64,000 nucleotides of DNA, from the NCBI GenBank assembly GCA_029844215.1, contig CM056724.1:10658307-10722306 (forward strand), given 5' to 3'. The number at the start of each line of letters is the position of its first letter. Position 1 is the stretch's first letter. The DNA is from Przewalskia tangutica. Its lineage: Eukaryota > Streptophyta > Magnoliopsida > Solanales > Solanaceae. The translations under genes were made by a program, and so were the position numbers. Of the stretch, positions 12,801-25,200 are shown in pieces. Under the pieces are notes generated by a model. The model had not been told where the DNA came from. It was given only the letters and a program-made list of their open reading frames with translations, and ran no database searches.

Positions 12801-13936
12801 CACATTATGCTTATGCAATCAGAAGACAAATTTGGGATTTGGTTATTAATGCCATAAACACAATCATATCTATAACATAGGGTTGGCCCCAAAACAAACA
12901 ACACGTGTGGTCATAAATGAACATTACAACATATCAGTTTTATAAGACGTGTCACAAATCATGTTACAATCTTTCCAAAAAGGAGAATATGTTATAATGT
13001 AAGGCCAACACCTAACTTCAACTAACTGACCCTTTTACCACATGTATGTTAGGGGCCTAAGATGCCATCTAACATAAAGGTTGGTCTTAAGGCTCTTTAA
13101 CAAATTACTATCAGTACCTAAGATATGTTACACAGCTCAGATGGCCAAATCATGCTAACTTAACCATAAACAATCATTTAATCCACACAAAGATTATTCA
13201 TACATATTACTTAAGCATACAACATATCTTAATCTAACAATATGGTATGTCATTAAGTCAATTAAACATGATCATTAAGAGTTCAACACCATCCCAGACA
13301 ATTCATCACATTCTAAATTAGCACATTTTATACCATGATGTGGATTCATTAAATTGTTACATACTTTCCAAACAATTCTCAAAGCTTAAGCAACTCATGA
13401 TAACCCCTAATCACTTTAGATAACACACACACACATGACTCTAATAACCACGTCCATATAGATGCATATCATCACCACACCAACCGTACAACAATCTTAT
13501 CAATCTACATATACACAGTCCATTCATTTCTTGATTACTCTAATATGTAATCATATAGCAAATACCAAATCCCATGAGCTTTCAATACACCCATAAATCA
13601 GTAAAACCAACTCAAAATAGTTTTAAGAAAAAGCATTTAGCCATAACTCACAATCATCGCATATACCATCTACTTCAACCAAACTCAAGCATCAAATATC
13701 ATATTTAAGAAGGCTTGGAATATCTAAGGTCTCTACGATTATTTAACATTTTAAGGTTCTCAAATATTCAGCTTTCCAAGCTTACATTATCTCCACTCCG
13801 TAAACAAGTGAGATAGCTTATCATAACATCGAATTTGTATTGTCATTCTGGTGTATCGTTCGTCAAGTAGAGTCACCCATTTACTGGATATGAATATGAT
13901 TTAACCGACGTCTTTTTGGTAGTCGGCACTTATCGA
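9838..13936. other. 4.1 kb AT-rich non-coding region, probably non-autonomous retroelement interior
   Basis: There is no frame longer than about 80 codons and no protein similarity I recognise on either strand. The block lies between a gypsy polypurine tract (8154, minus) and a gypsy primer-binding-like site (14745-14757, minus), in the order expected for an element interior. This suggests a LARD-type non-autonomous element. The LTRs at the two ends do not look alike, however, so one intact element is not proven. Confidence 0.4.
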
Positions 13937-14553
13937 CTATGAAGCACGGACACTTCATTTAGGGTGCCGGACACGAAACGCCCCGAACACGTGTCCGGGA
14001 CGTTTCCCAAGAAAAAAAAAAAAAAATCGGACACTACAGGACACGGGGACACGGCAGGACACGCGGGGACACGGCGGGGACACTACAGGACTTTTTTTTT
14101 TTTTTTTTTTTAGAAAAAGTTTAGTTTTAATTTTATTTGATTTATTTTAAGTAAATTTATATTTATTTGATTTATTTTAGTCTTGGGACATACTTATGTA
14201 TTAGTTTATGGACTATGGTCTTATAAATTATGTATTGAATATTTGATTGATTGTCAATTTGTTATGAATGTTTCTTTTTAATTTGGTACATATTTAATTT
14301 GGTATTTTGGTTATTTGGTATATAACAAATTTGAATTAAATTTATAATTTATTTATGAATGTGAAGCTTTAATAATATTAATTTTAGTATTTTATATATT
14401 ATATTATATATTATATATATATATAAATATTTTTTAATTTATTTTTACAGTCGTGTCCCTGCCGTGTCGTGTCCCCTATTTTTCAAAATTGCCGTTTCCG
14501 CGTGTCCGTGTCCGTGTCCTATCGGACACCTCTTGCGTGTCCGTGCTACATAG
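13937..14553. mobile_element. hAT-type MITE with GGACAC-rich arms
   Basis: The terminal inverted repeats CTATGAAGCACGGACAC and CTATGTAGCACGGACAC (second one on the minus strand) differ at one base. An exact 8-bp target duplication CTTATCGA flanks them (13929-13936 and 14554-14561), as expected for the hAT superfamily. Subterminal regions are GC-rich and full of GGACAC/GTGTCC repeats. The centre (about 14110-14440) is very AT-rich. It has no transposase frame. Confidence 0.9.
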
Positions 14554-14561
14554 CTTATCGA

Positions 14562-14790
14562 AATAGTAACATGTATGAGTTAACTTGAATTCTTACGACT
14601 CGGCTTTACTGCACGATCTAAATAATGAAAGAGTAAACCCATTCTTAAATGCCTTGCAGCCTACTGTTTATAGGTGTGGCGCGCATCACACCCATAAACA
14701 AAACTCTAGTAGACACGACTTATAGACTTCATAGAACAGACATGTTGTGATACCAAGTTTGTCACGACCCAAACCCAAGGCTTGGTTCAT
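14562..14790 (-). other. Gypsy primer-binding site and LTR end (minus)
   Basis: Minus-strand sequence reads GGTCGTGACA (LTR end, at 14760), then AACTTGGTATCACAACATG, a slightly decayed initiator-Met primer-binding site. The LTR would extend to the right, but its far end cannot be found before the MATH gene, so it is truncated or diverged. The segment 14562-14744 would be the 5' untranslated leader. Confidence 0.5.
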
Positions 14791-15322
14791 ATTAAACTTG
14801 TTAATTTACAATAAGACTAGAGTTCCTAATAGAGGACTTGGTATATGCTATCTGAATGCTTTTTCAGTATTTTGTTATAAAGGATGACAATGGTAGATTA
14901 ATATTATGCTACATATGCATCTTGTTCGTAGACTAGTTCATAATATGAATGAAATGGTCCAAAACAGCAAAATATGTGCCAAATTTCCCATAGGATATGA
15001 AAAGGCTTGGTATATACCTCCTATGAGACAGTCACAGTCCAATTTCGTAGATTGTGACGGTAAAATAGCTGAAATATTAATCTTCCAGACACTGAACTCA
15101 TAGGTAGCCTTACTTGTAGTATATTTTACCACACATACAGCTTAAAGAAAGTAACATGCCATAAAAAATCAATTAACGACACGTAAAATGATCAAGTTTA
15201 AATGGCAAGATATCAATTCTGTGAAGCCAAAGGAAACAGAGATGTTTCAAGCAAAATTAAGGAACATTTGCTCAAGTATTCCTGCCCGTTAAGTTTTGTT
15301 GAATCAAAATCCAAGCTAAGGA
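14791..15322. other. Non-coding, possible LTR remnant and MATH gene 3' flank
   Basis: No coding sequence is visible. The left part may be the truncated LTR whose end is at 14760. The right part should contain the 3' untranslated region of the minus-strand MATH gene, whose stop is at 15323-15325. Confidence 0.35.
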
Positions 15323-18300
15323 TTAAGCTAAACAATTTACAACACCAACTACAGAAACATCAGCCTGCACAATGCAGCAGTCTTCAATGAGGAAGCCCTT
15401 TTTAAGATCATTGAATTCACATAATGGCATAAATGATGGGAATCCCCAATCGTTGTGAACAGCAGAAAACCATGTTGCACCTGTTTGACATGGATTTCAA
15501 ACAGCTTTTAATAACTCAAACGATTAGAGTATTTGATAAAAAGAAACTAAATTTTATTAATTTTTTACGTAATAGTCGGGTAACTTGCTGAATGAAACTG
15601 ATTTGATAAAAATAAAAAAACTAGGTGTTATTGAACCAATCTACTAGCCCTAAACAACACCAACAACATGTCCAGTGTAATTCCACGAATGGGGTCTGGG
15701 GAGGGCAAGATGTATGCAGGAAGTAATCCAAGAGGCAATAAAAGGAAAATAATGACAACAAAAGAAAAGATACACATAGCAAATAAAGCAACAATAGTAG
15801 TAATAAATGGAAAATACGTACGATACTATGTGAATACTAAAGATATACTATTAGTACTAAATAAAGAGAAGATGATTAGAGACTAAGCAAATACTAATAA
15901 GATTACGACACAATTCGGCTACATACTACTCCTCTTCTAACCATGAACAAGAAATATAAGATCTCACACATTTGATTTCTAATTTTCCTTTTCTCTAGGG
16001 AAAAGGAAGTAGCACATAAAGAAAATTAGAAGCAGACTATGTATACACAACAGAGGGATCTACATGAACAAGAGAGGGTACCACTCTTCTTGTGATGTTT
16101 CTCACTAATCCTGTCTTTGATGGAAATGCTAAATTTTGCGTGGACCCTTTTTCCTTTAGCATCAACTGATAGAAGAAAGACAGAGATGTTCTGGCCATTT
16201 TGTCCACTACTACCTTTAGGATATAAAACAAGCTTCCTGCATATTCCAAACACACCAAATGGAATTTACACTACAAGGAGAAACACCGAAGAAAAAGTGA
16301 AAGAAACAAGACCATGTATGATGGATAAAAAAGCACGAACAACATACCATGTATAACCCCCAACAGTAAACTCTTCAGAATACACTTCATTCTTCAATTT
16401 TGTGAATTCAGAAATCTTCCATTCGTGCGTACAAGTCTCGATGTCATTCAATGAGGACAGACATTCACCTATTCCTTGGTTGTAGATGACATGTACATCT
16501 ACTGCAAAAATACATTTGTCATTAACAAGGTAACCATTAGAGGGATCTTTGAATGTTGCATGAGAGATACATTTCGAGAAACCCCATTCAGTCTGGATAT
16601 TGCGAAAACGCCGCTCCATTCCTGCATCAAAAATAAATATAGTCCTAACAAGTGAATCTGACATAGTCTAAATTTAACGCCTACTTAAATCAAAAGTTGC
16701 TATTTATATATAAATTTAGATATATAAATTGAGCTTTTATACACTGATAGTATAAAAGAAGTTTAAGAGAATCGTACCATGAAAGATGTACAAGTGACCG
16801 TCCGTCAAAAATTGGGGACTGGTATAATAAAAAATAATACATGTGACATCAAGAGGAAAAAAAACTATACCTCTGATTACATTATAGTTGTCATGAATCT
16901 GATCAAATATCAAGAAGCTAAATGAGGCATTCACCTCCCAATCAGCATGTAGGGAGCTTGTCCCAACAATGGCCAAGTATGCAGATATATGGCCTTGTCC
17001 ATCTCCATTTCCATCAGGATGAATGGTCATTTTCCTATCCCATGTTCATGAAAAGTTTCAGGGAATTTCGAACAATTTAAAAAGAAAAAAAAGCGATATC
17101 AAAATAAGTCTATATATAGGCAATGGAATAATTTTAAATTTTCATGCACAAAAAAATCTTTACTATTATAGAATATTATTACTAACAATTGTACTCAATG
17201 AGCAACGCATAGAGCTTTCTAGACCTTTTACTGAAAACCCAAATAAGAGAAAGCACAAGACTGGTGTAAGTAAAGTCAGTTTCAACAAATATTGCTTGTC
17301 CAGTCCACAGCTAAAATATGCCCCCGTCCGAGTTTGTTTATTGGCTCAGCCCGTTTTGACATCCCTACATAGCTTCATATCTCATAATTAACTTGTCATT
17401 TCTTGTATTCAGATATACATACATAATATATTGAGACAAGTCTTTGGGGCCATGTATGCATATCTGAATTAAGCATACTGATCAGTTAATAGGTTGGAGT
17501 AAGATATGATTATTGGATATAGGTATGGACCTAACAACAATATGGTAGTTTAAACATTGATTTGATTCTGGTGGAGTATCCATACTAGTTCGAGGTGCTA
17601 TAGACAAAATGAAAGGTTAAACAAATCACTGTTTTACAGAAAGTAAATCATTACCATTTTGGTCAATGTATGTACAAATTTAAACAGATTCTACAAATTG
17701 TTTCTCATTGGCCACTTATTAGCATTGAACACACACAACACCCATCCATAAACAAATAAGAATCAATTAATATCAGATATGTTTTGTCCCAATATTAAGG
17801 TAATCAAGTATGTATTACATATGGAGCATATTGGTGGAGTTTTCAAAAATTATTTTATAATGTGGTGCATCTTTAAGCTTAGTTTTTGACCTTTTAGCTT
17901 AAACTAATTTTAGAAAGCTTGCCTTTCGGGCATCCACGAGACCCTTCAAAATCCCTCTCCCTTCTTGCCAAATTGTCAAATAGGCAACATATTACTACCA
18001 ACATATTACATAGGAATTAGGAGCCAATTGTGACGTATCAGTCAAATTTTATTAGCTTTCACTTTTATTTCAAGGCAAGCAAATAGATGCGAGTATTGAG
18101 AGAGATCATTATCAACTAAAGGATTGTCCATAACAGACATCAAATTCTCAAAAGCAACTAGCAAAAATAGACAAATATATTTTAAGTTAACGATGATCAG
18201 TACCAATTGTAGCCACCAGACTCGAACTCATTTGATTCATACTTGATAATACCATTTTCTGAGAGCGAGGAAAAGGATTCAATCTTCAACAAGTAACGCG

Positions 18301-18325
18301 CTGGTGATACATCTGTATTTTCCAT
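15323..18325 (-). CDS. Two-domain MATH (TRAF-like) protein
   Basis: Five exons splice in frame on the minus strand: 18325-18204, 17034-16871, 16621-16348, 16236-16082 and 15480-15323. All have GT donors and AG acceptors. The product is 290 residues with no internal stop. Residues about 8-150 form a first MATH domain (YLLKIESFS ... GGYNW ... ISAYLAI ... WGF). Residues about 165-286 form a second one (WKISEF ... GGYTWKLVLYPKG ... VFLLSVDA ... WGFPSFMPL). MATH domains bind substrates, often for ubiquitin-related machinery. Plant two-MATH proteins of this size have no firmly assigned role. The start is the ATG of MENTDVSP. An acceptor-like TTTCAG 17 bases upstream suggests a 5' non-coding exon. 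A second candidate first exon lies at 19107-19213. The exon map is inferred from frame and splice consensus and is not from transcripts. Confidence 0.85.
15650..15735 (-). mobile_element. Truncated Au-like SINE in the last MATH intron
   Basis: The stretch AACAACACCAACAACATG ... GGGGTCTGGGGAGGGCAAGATG matches the reverse of the 3' half of the plant Au SINE family, which ends in TTG repeats. The 5' half is missing. Confidence 0.55.
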
Positions 18326-19008
18326 GCTTACTTCTGACCCATCTGAAATGGAAAAGACAAAAATACAATTTAACATCAGGTATTGTTTGAGACAACATTA
18401 GACACTTTTACATCTTCTTTTACACTAACATTACTGCATAATGTAGTGCTTTGTCAACTTCAGTTTTCATTGTGAAAGAAGAAAAATAAACCAAACAAAT
18501 TCATATACACATGTAGTGGCTACAAATTGAAGTTGGAATATGAATAGTTACATTTGCATCTGGTGTAAACTATATATATTTGGAAGTGTAAAAGGTGCAC
18601 ATTAGCTTTAGTATATAAAGTAGGGAGAATATCTCATACTACCACCCATATATCTCTGTTGCTGATCAACTTGGAGTGACTTCTCACTTCTGATTCAGTA
18701 ATCTGTTTTATACTTGCATTACTTGAACCTAGATGGTTATATAGTGAAATAATCACATGGACTCTTCGTTTATTCTTTTCTCAGCATCCCAAGGCATAGA
18801 GGTCTCTTCACTTACTCCCTTCATTAATTTTCCATTATCTCAAGACTAAAGGTCACATATCTATTCATTTGGCTTCCACTGTTTAGACCTCTTTTCACAA
18901 TGTGGATACCATTATAGTATATTTTGTGTACTTTTCATCACATAATAATATACTCTCTGTGTCACATTACATTTTTCAAGAGTCAAACTATATGAACTTT
19001 GAGATAGA
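18100..19008. repeat. Tandem duplication unit carrying the MATH first exon (copy 2)
   Basis: The unit starts at GAGATCATTATCAACTAAAGG and runs through the first exon (18204-18325) to the half-MITE ending AACTATATGAACTTTGA. It then joins a second start of the same unit (AGATCATTATCAACTAAAGG) at about 19010. The homologous block at 382-1545 carries an extra SINE and a longer MITE. Confidence 0.75.
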
Positions 19009-19600
19009 TCATTATCAACTAAAGGATTGTCCATAACAGATATCAAATTCTCAAAAACAACTAGCAAAAATAGACAAATATATTTCAAGTTAACGATGAG
19101 CAGTACCAATTGTAGCCACCAGACTCGAACTCATTTGACTCATACTTGATAATACCATTTTCTGAGAGCGAGGAAAAAGATTCGATCTTCAACAAGTAAC
19201 ATGCTGGTGACATGCTTACTTCTGACCCTTTTGAAATGGAAAAGACAAGAATACAATTTAACATCAGGTATTGTTTGAGACAACATTAGACACTTTTACA
19301 TCTTCTTTTACACCTTCTTACTACACTAACATTACTGCATAATTTAGTGCTTTGTCAACTTCAGTTTTCATTGTGAAAGAAGAAAAATAAACCAAACAAA
19401 TTCATATACACATGTAGTGGCTACAAATTGAAGTTGGAATATGAAAAGTTACATTAAATCTGGTGTAAACTATATATATTTGGAAGTGTTAAAGGTGCAC
19501 AGTAGCTTTAGTATATAAAGTAAGGAGAATATCTCATACATCTCTGTTGCTGATCAACTTTGAGGGACTTGTCACTTCTGGTTCAGTAAACTTAGATTAC
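19009..19600. repeat. Tandem duplication unit carrying the MATH first exon (copy 3)
   Basis: This is a close repeat of 18110-18700 with small indels, holding the exon at 19107-19213. Similarity fades near TTCTGGTTCAGTAAAC, where unrelated sequence begins. Confidence 0.75.
19107..19213 (-). CDS. Extra MATH first exon, possible alternative first exon
   Basis: Encodes MSPACYLLKIESFSSLSENG and the following residues up to the same split Trp codon as the exon at 18204. The donor AATTG|GTACTG is preserved, so it could splice to the exon at 17034. Relative to its sister it has lost 15 bases after the ATG (five residues) and has Arg to Cys in the conserved ARYLL. The upstream TTTCAG acceptor is altered to TTTCAAAAG. 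The frame is open. Use of this exon is inference. Confidence 0.45.
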
Positions 19601-20181
19601 TTGAACTTCTCCACCACCCTTTATATAGCATCACCTATAAACCTTTGCTGATATTTTTCGGGTAGAAGTCTAATTCCATAAGTAGACTACACAACGTTAA
19701 GAATCCTATTCTAAGCACACATCCTTTTAAGGACAATATGAAATTTCATCCAATTCCCATTTGGATTCAATACTGGACTTAAGTGGATTTCACACATTGA
19801 AATTTCCATTTATATAATCCAATTTCAATTGTACTTCTTTATATATATATATCAGTCTCTATGAATGTTCCTCGCACGTTATCCATGTTAATCATAATAA
19901 ATGTTAAGTAATGTTATTTAAAGTGATATAATATTTATTTTATGTAAGTACAAAAATATTAGTTGATCGTATCCGCCTAATACTTACTATTAAGATGTTG
20001 TTCGTAGTATATATTTAGGAATATAAACAAATCATACATAAGTGTTAATAAGAGAGAACCTAGAACTTGTGATTGATAAGAGTGAAAATAAAGCATTTTA
20101 TAGATGTAGGCTTGTTTTGGCTCGAAATCATCGTTACAAAAATAGTGTTTATTAAGAACTCTAATTCTGGTTAATTAAGTA
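19600..20181. other. Intergenic AT-rich DNA
   Basis: I see no gene or clear element. Short TA-rich runs occur near 19836-19850. Confidence 0.4.
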
Positions 20182-20423
20182 TTCCCTCCGTCTTAAAATA
20201 GTTAGTGGTGTTATTATTTATATTCCATCCGGATTAAAAATAGTGTTTACTTATCAAATCAAGAAAAAAATTAACCTTAGTTTTTCAGATTTGCCCATAT
20301 TAAGTATTATTTGATCAAATTTCAATACTTATTTAAATAGGGGCAGTTTATTCAAATTGTTTTTTTTTTTTGTAGAAGTTAGTATTTTTATTAAAGTTGA
20401 CAAGTATTTTGAGACGGAGGGAG
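20182..20423. mobile_element. Stowaway MITE
   Basis: Ends TTCCCTCCGTCTTAAAATA and, inverted, CTCCCTCCGTCTCAAAATA. TA duplications occur at 20180-20181 and 20424-20425. It is 242 bp, AT-rich and non-coding. A second inner CATCCGGATTAAAAATAGTG motif suggests a partial internal repeat of the left end. Confidence 0.85.
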
Positions 20424-22237
20424 TAATATACTACCGATAGTTTGTTTGACCATGCTTATTTAGAAGTATTTGTTGGTCAAAAGGGGCTAATCAAATTTGA
20501 AAATCAACAATTTTTCGGTAGTCTGGTTAAGCACACAGTCACCTTCAATAACATAAATTATTTAACACTAAAGTCCTCAAATACGTAGAAATACATAACT
20601 CTCATTCAATTAAATCCACTATTCTTTATTCAAGGACCTGAATCACACTTAACCTGACCACATAAACGTCATTCATTTTCCTAGCATGGATAGTCGAAAA
20701 CTCAAGAACACACACCCATCATAATCTTTCACATAAGCATATATTTGGCACACATTAGCTCTATTGGTCTTATAACTCCTCTACCTCACACACTTTATTA
20801 CTAACCGTACATTGAGGACATTGATACATGCCAGCGATTATATAACCTTATTATGTTCGAATAAGTGATTTCAATCATGAGTCTCCTATTTAAGATTGAT
20901 TTAATCATATTTAACACACACATGACGATAGTTACACCACCTAGCATTGTATTCATTTAGAGACTACCAACCATATCAATCGTACTAACTAGTCACACAA
21001 AATCAAATAGACATGTCCAACAATCAAACATGAATAAGATGCAAATGAAATGTTATGCAATGTCATGAATGTGATGTAAAAAGCATTGTTACATTTCAAT
21101 CAACTGGTATACACATTGTATCAGACTTTTTCATATAAAAATGACCATGAAGGACCCGCGAAGTCCATATACCGCCAAAATCAGTCAGAAATACCTCGAT
21201 TTGGCTAGAGCTCCAAACTCATTTGTCGAGCTATATCAAATCATCATCATTATGTAGTGTTTTCAAGGCATCTCATAATAGTATCATTATCTTTTCTTTC
21301 TAGTCTCATTGGACCCACATCATTCAATACCACCCATTTCAATATCATAATAATCATGAATGTATAAATGTAACATAAATAAGGCAAGTAGTCATGGAGT
21401 ATGAGACGCAATCAAGTTCAAGAGATGAATAATACATGCCTCAGAATTATTAACAACGCATAATTTCACATAATCAGTCTTTCATATCAGAAGGAATATG
21501 TGATGAGTAAACAAAAAAAGTATCACTCAATGGCGACAAGATCATGTAATGGCGACAACCCATATAACAACAGTCGGAATTCAACCCTAAGGATGATTCT
21601 CCAAAATACCCCATTAAAATAGTTTAACACTGGTACCTACCTAAGCGCTCATCACAACCACTAAGGTGGGACTCCCAACACGCTCAATGTCCCTCAATAT
21701 TTATATACACTACATGCTTCTATCGAAATCTAGAAAAATAAACCGTAGCCTACCTCTTTATCGAGCGAGTACCACAAACTCCCATGCCAACATTGTTCTT
21801 CCGAAGTACTATCAGCGGTCATCGTCTAAGTGTACATATATAGGTCCTATGTCAACACATACATTTAATAATACATAAGGATAATTCTCAATGAAAAATA
21901 ACTACTCGGCCCCAAGTGACCCTGGATGCATAATGGAAAAAATAGGAACTTTAGTTTATAAAATCATTACTCGTGGTCTAGATAGTAGGAATTTAGGAGT
22001 CTTTAAAATCCATCTACAATTAAGCCCTAAATTGATAATTTATTTGAAAAGGCCCATTTTCATGAAAACCCTAGCTTTCCAAAATCAATAAGTAATAATA
22101 ATTGGAGACTACGTCTTCAAAATAGTTCTTTCTCTTAGCTCTAATCTCTGTCTAAAATCCTACCAATAATTCTTCTTCTTCTTTCAAATAACTGTTTGTG
22201 TTTGGGCTAATATATGGGCCTACAAAATTTCCCACTC
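20424..22237. other. Upstream region of the TRAUCO-like gene, no gene seen
   Basis: There are no frames above about 70 codons. The composition (many CATATAA, ACCACC stretches) resembles the interior of decayed retroelements elsewhere in the window, but I found no element ends. The region from about 22100 to 22237 should contain the promoter of the SPRY gene. Confidence 0.35.
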
Positions 22238-22245
22238 TATATAAA
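22238..22245 (+). promoter_or_regulatory. TATA box of the TRAUCO-like gene
   Basis: TATATAAA lies 45 bp upstream of the ATG at 22290. A pyrimidine-rich leader (CTCCCCTACTCTCTCACTC) follows, which would place the transcription start near 22268-22275 and give a very short 5' UTR. Confidence 0.65.
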
Positions 22246-22289
22246 GCCTATCATCCATAACTCCCCTACTCTCTCACTCAAGTCAAACA

Positions 22290-25200
22290 ATGGAAAATCT
22301 TATGGCCACTTACCAAGACGAAGAAGATGATGAAATTACCCCCGCCCCCGCCTCCCCTCCACCTTCTGCCACCATAGCTCCTCCGCCCACCGCCGTAGCT
22401 CCACTCTTAGTCACCCAGAATGACAGTACAGATACTCCAAAACCCAACCCCGACCTGAAAAGCCTCGAAGAGGAAGAAGAAGATGATGATAATGATAATG
22501 AGGAGGAAGAACAAGAGCCACCAACAAAGAAACAAAAGACATTATCCACTTTAACCCTAGTAAAAGAAGAAGAAGAGGAAGATGAACTGACTAAAGTACC
22601 CTTGTTAACAACACCACCACCTACAACAGCCACCAAGAAAGCAACAAAATCCAAGAAGAAAAACAACAACAACACCCTATGGACAAAATCAAGTTCAAGA
22701 AAAGGCAAAAAAAAGAACAACAACACCACCACCAACAACAACCTAAAAAACAAGAACAACAACAAAAACGGCGTCGTTTCAGGTCAAGATTCAGAAGACA
22801 AGGTATACATAACACCAATCCCAAGATTCCCAGACAAAACTGATGACACCCAAGATATGAAAATATGTCTATCAAAGGTATACAAAGCGGAAAAAGTAGA
22901 TGTAAGTGAAGATAGATTAACTGCAGGTAGTACTAAAGGTTATAGAATGGTGAGAGCTACAAGAGGGGTGTTAGAAGGAACATGGTATTTCGAGATTAAG
23001 GTAGTTAAACTAGGCGAAACGGGGCATACCCGATTAGGGTGGTCGACGGATAAAGGGGATTTGCAAGCACCAGTTGGGTATGATGGAAATAGTTTTGGGT
23101 ATAGAGATATTGATGGTAGTAAGATTCATAAGGCTTTAAGGGGGAAATATGGGGAAGGAGGAGGGTATGGTGAAGGTGATGTTATTGGTTTTTATATTAA
23201 TTTGCCTGATGGTGGTCAATATGCCCCGAAACCACCGAGACTTGTTTGGTATAAGGGACAGAGATATATGTGTGCATCTGATCCTAAGGAAGATCCTCCT
23301 AAAATAATTCCCGGTATGTCGATTTTCTTGCTGTTGTTTGTATAAAGATTCAATTTTTATGCTGAATGCTACTTGAAAATTGAAATGATGCTTTAAACTT
23401 GTAGATGATCTAACTAAGAGTTAATTTGGATAACTTAGGTATATATGATCTGATGCTTTGGTACTATTAGATTGTTGTTGTTTCACAAGCTGATCACTAA
23501 AAAATAAGAAAAAGTTGATGTAAGTGAAGATAGATTAACTGTAGGTAGTAGAAAGGGCTATAAAATAGTGAGAGCTACAAGAGGGGTGTTAGAAGGAACA
23601 TGGTATTTCGAGATTAAGGTAGTTAAACTAGGCGAAACGGGGCATACCCGATTAGGGTGGTCGACGGATGAAGGGGATTTGCAAGCACCAGTTGGGTATG
23701 ATGGAAATAGTTTTGGGTATAGAGATATTGATGGTAGTAAGATTCATAAGGCTTTAAGGGGGAAATATGGGGAAGAAGGAGGAGGGTATGGTGAAGGTGA
23801 TGTTATTGGTTTTTATATTAATTTGCCTGATGGTGGTCAATATGCCCCGAAACCACCGAGACTTGTTTGGTATAAGGGACAGAGATATATGTGTGCATCT
23901 GATCCTAAGGAAGATCCTCCTAAAATAATTCCCGGTATGTCGATTTTCTTGCTGTTGTTTGTATAAAGATTCAATTTTTATGCTGAATGCTACTTGAAAA
24001 TTGAAATGATGCTTTAAACTTGTAGATGATCTAACTAAGAGTTAATTTGGATAACTTAGGTATATATGATCTGATGCTTTGGTACTATTAGATTGTTGTT
24101 GTTTCACAAGCTGATCACTAAAAAATAAGAAAAAGTTGATGTAAGTGAAGATAGATTAACTGTAGGTAGTAGAAAGGGCTATAAAATAGTGAGAGCTACA
24201 AGAGGGGTGTTAGAAGGAACATGGTATTTCGAGATTAAGGTAGTTAAACTAGGCGAAACGGGGCATACCCGATTAGGGTGGTCGACGGATGAAGGGGATT
24301 TGCAAGCACCAGTTGGGTATGATGGAAATAGTTTTGGGTATAGAGATATTGATGGTAGTAAGATTCATAAGGCTTTAAGGGAGAAATATGGGGAAGAAGG
24401 AGGAGGGTATGGTGAAGGTGATGTTATTGATTTTTATATTAATTTGCCTGATGGTTTTCAATATGCCCCGAAACCACCGAGATTTGTTTGGTATAAGGGA
24501 CAGATATATATGTGTGCATCTGATCCTAAGGAAGATCCTCCTAAAATAATTCCCGGTATGTCGATTTTCTTGCTGTTGTTTGTATAAAGATTTAATTTTT
24601 ATGCTGAATGCTACTTGAAATGATGCTTTAAACTTGTAAATGATCTAACTAAGAGTTAATTTGGATAACTTAGGTATATATGATCTGATGCTTTGGTACT
24701 ATTAGATTGTTGTTGTTTCACAAGCTGATCACTAAAAAATAAGAAAAAGTTGATGTAAGTGAAGATAGATTAACTGTAGGTGGTACAAAGGGCTATAAAA
24801 TAGTGAGAGCTACAAGAGGGGTGTTAGAAGGAACATGGTATTTCGAGATTAAGGTAGTTACACTAGGCGAAATGGGGCATACCCGATTAGGGTGGTCGAT
24901 GGATAAGGGGGATTTGCAAGCACCAGTTGGATATGATGGGAATAGTTTTGGGTATAGAGATATTGATGGTAGCAAGATTCATAAATCATTAAGGGAGAAA
25001 TATGAGGAAGGGAGGGTATGGTGAAGGTGATGTTATTGGTTTTTATATTAATTTGCCTGATGGTGGTCAATATGCTCCGAAACCACCGAGGCTTGTTTGG
25101 TATAAAGGATAGAGATATATGTGCATCTGATCCTAAGGAAGATCCTCCTAAAATAATTACCGGTATGTCGATTTTCTTGCTGGTTTTTGTATATTTCAAT

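Noticed and set aside
16737..16870. Extension of the MATH exon B frame into VFFPLDVTCIIFYYTS
   Set aside because: The in-phase GT donor after NVIRG at 16871 joins perfectly to the next exon. The extension is intron.
22310..22875. Long minus-strand frames rich in Ser, Val, Cys and Leu opposite TRAUCO exon 1
   Set aside because: They are shadows of the acidic, Asn/Lys-rich low-complexity coding sequence on the plus strand.
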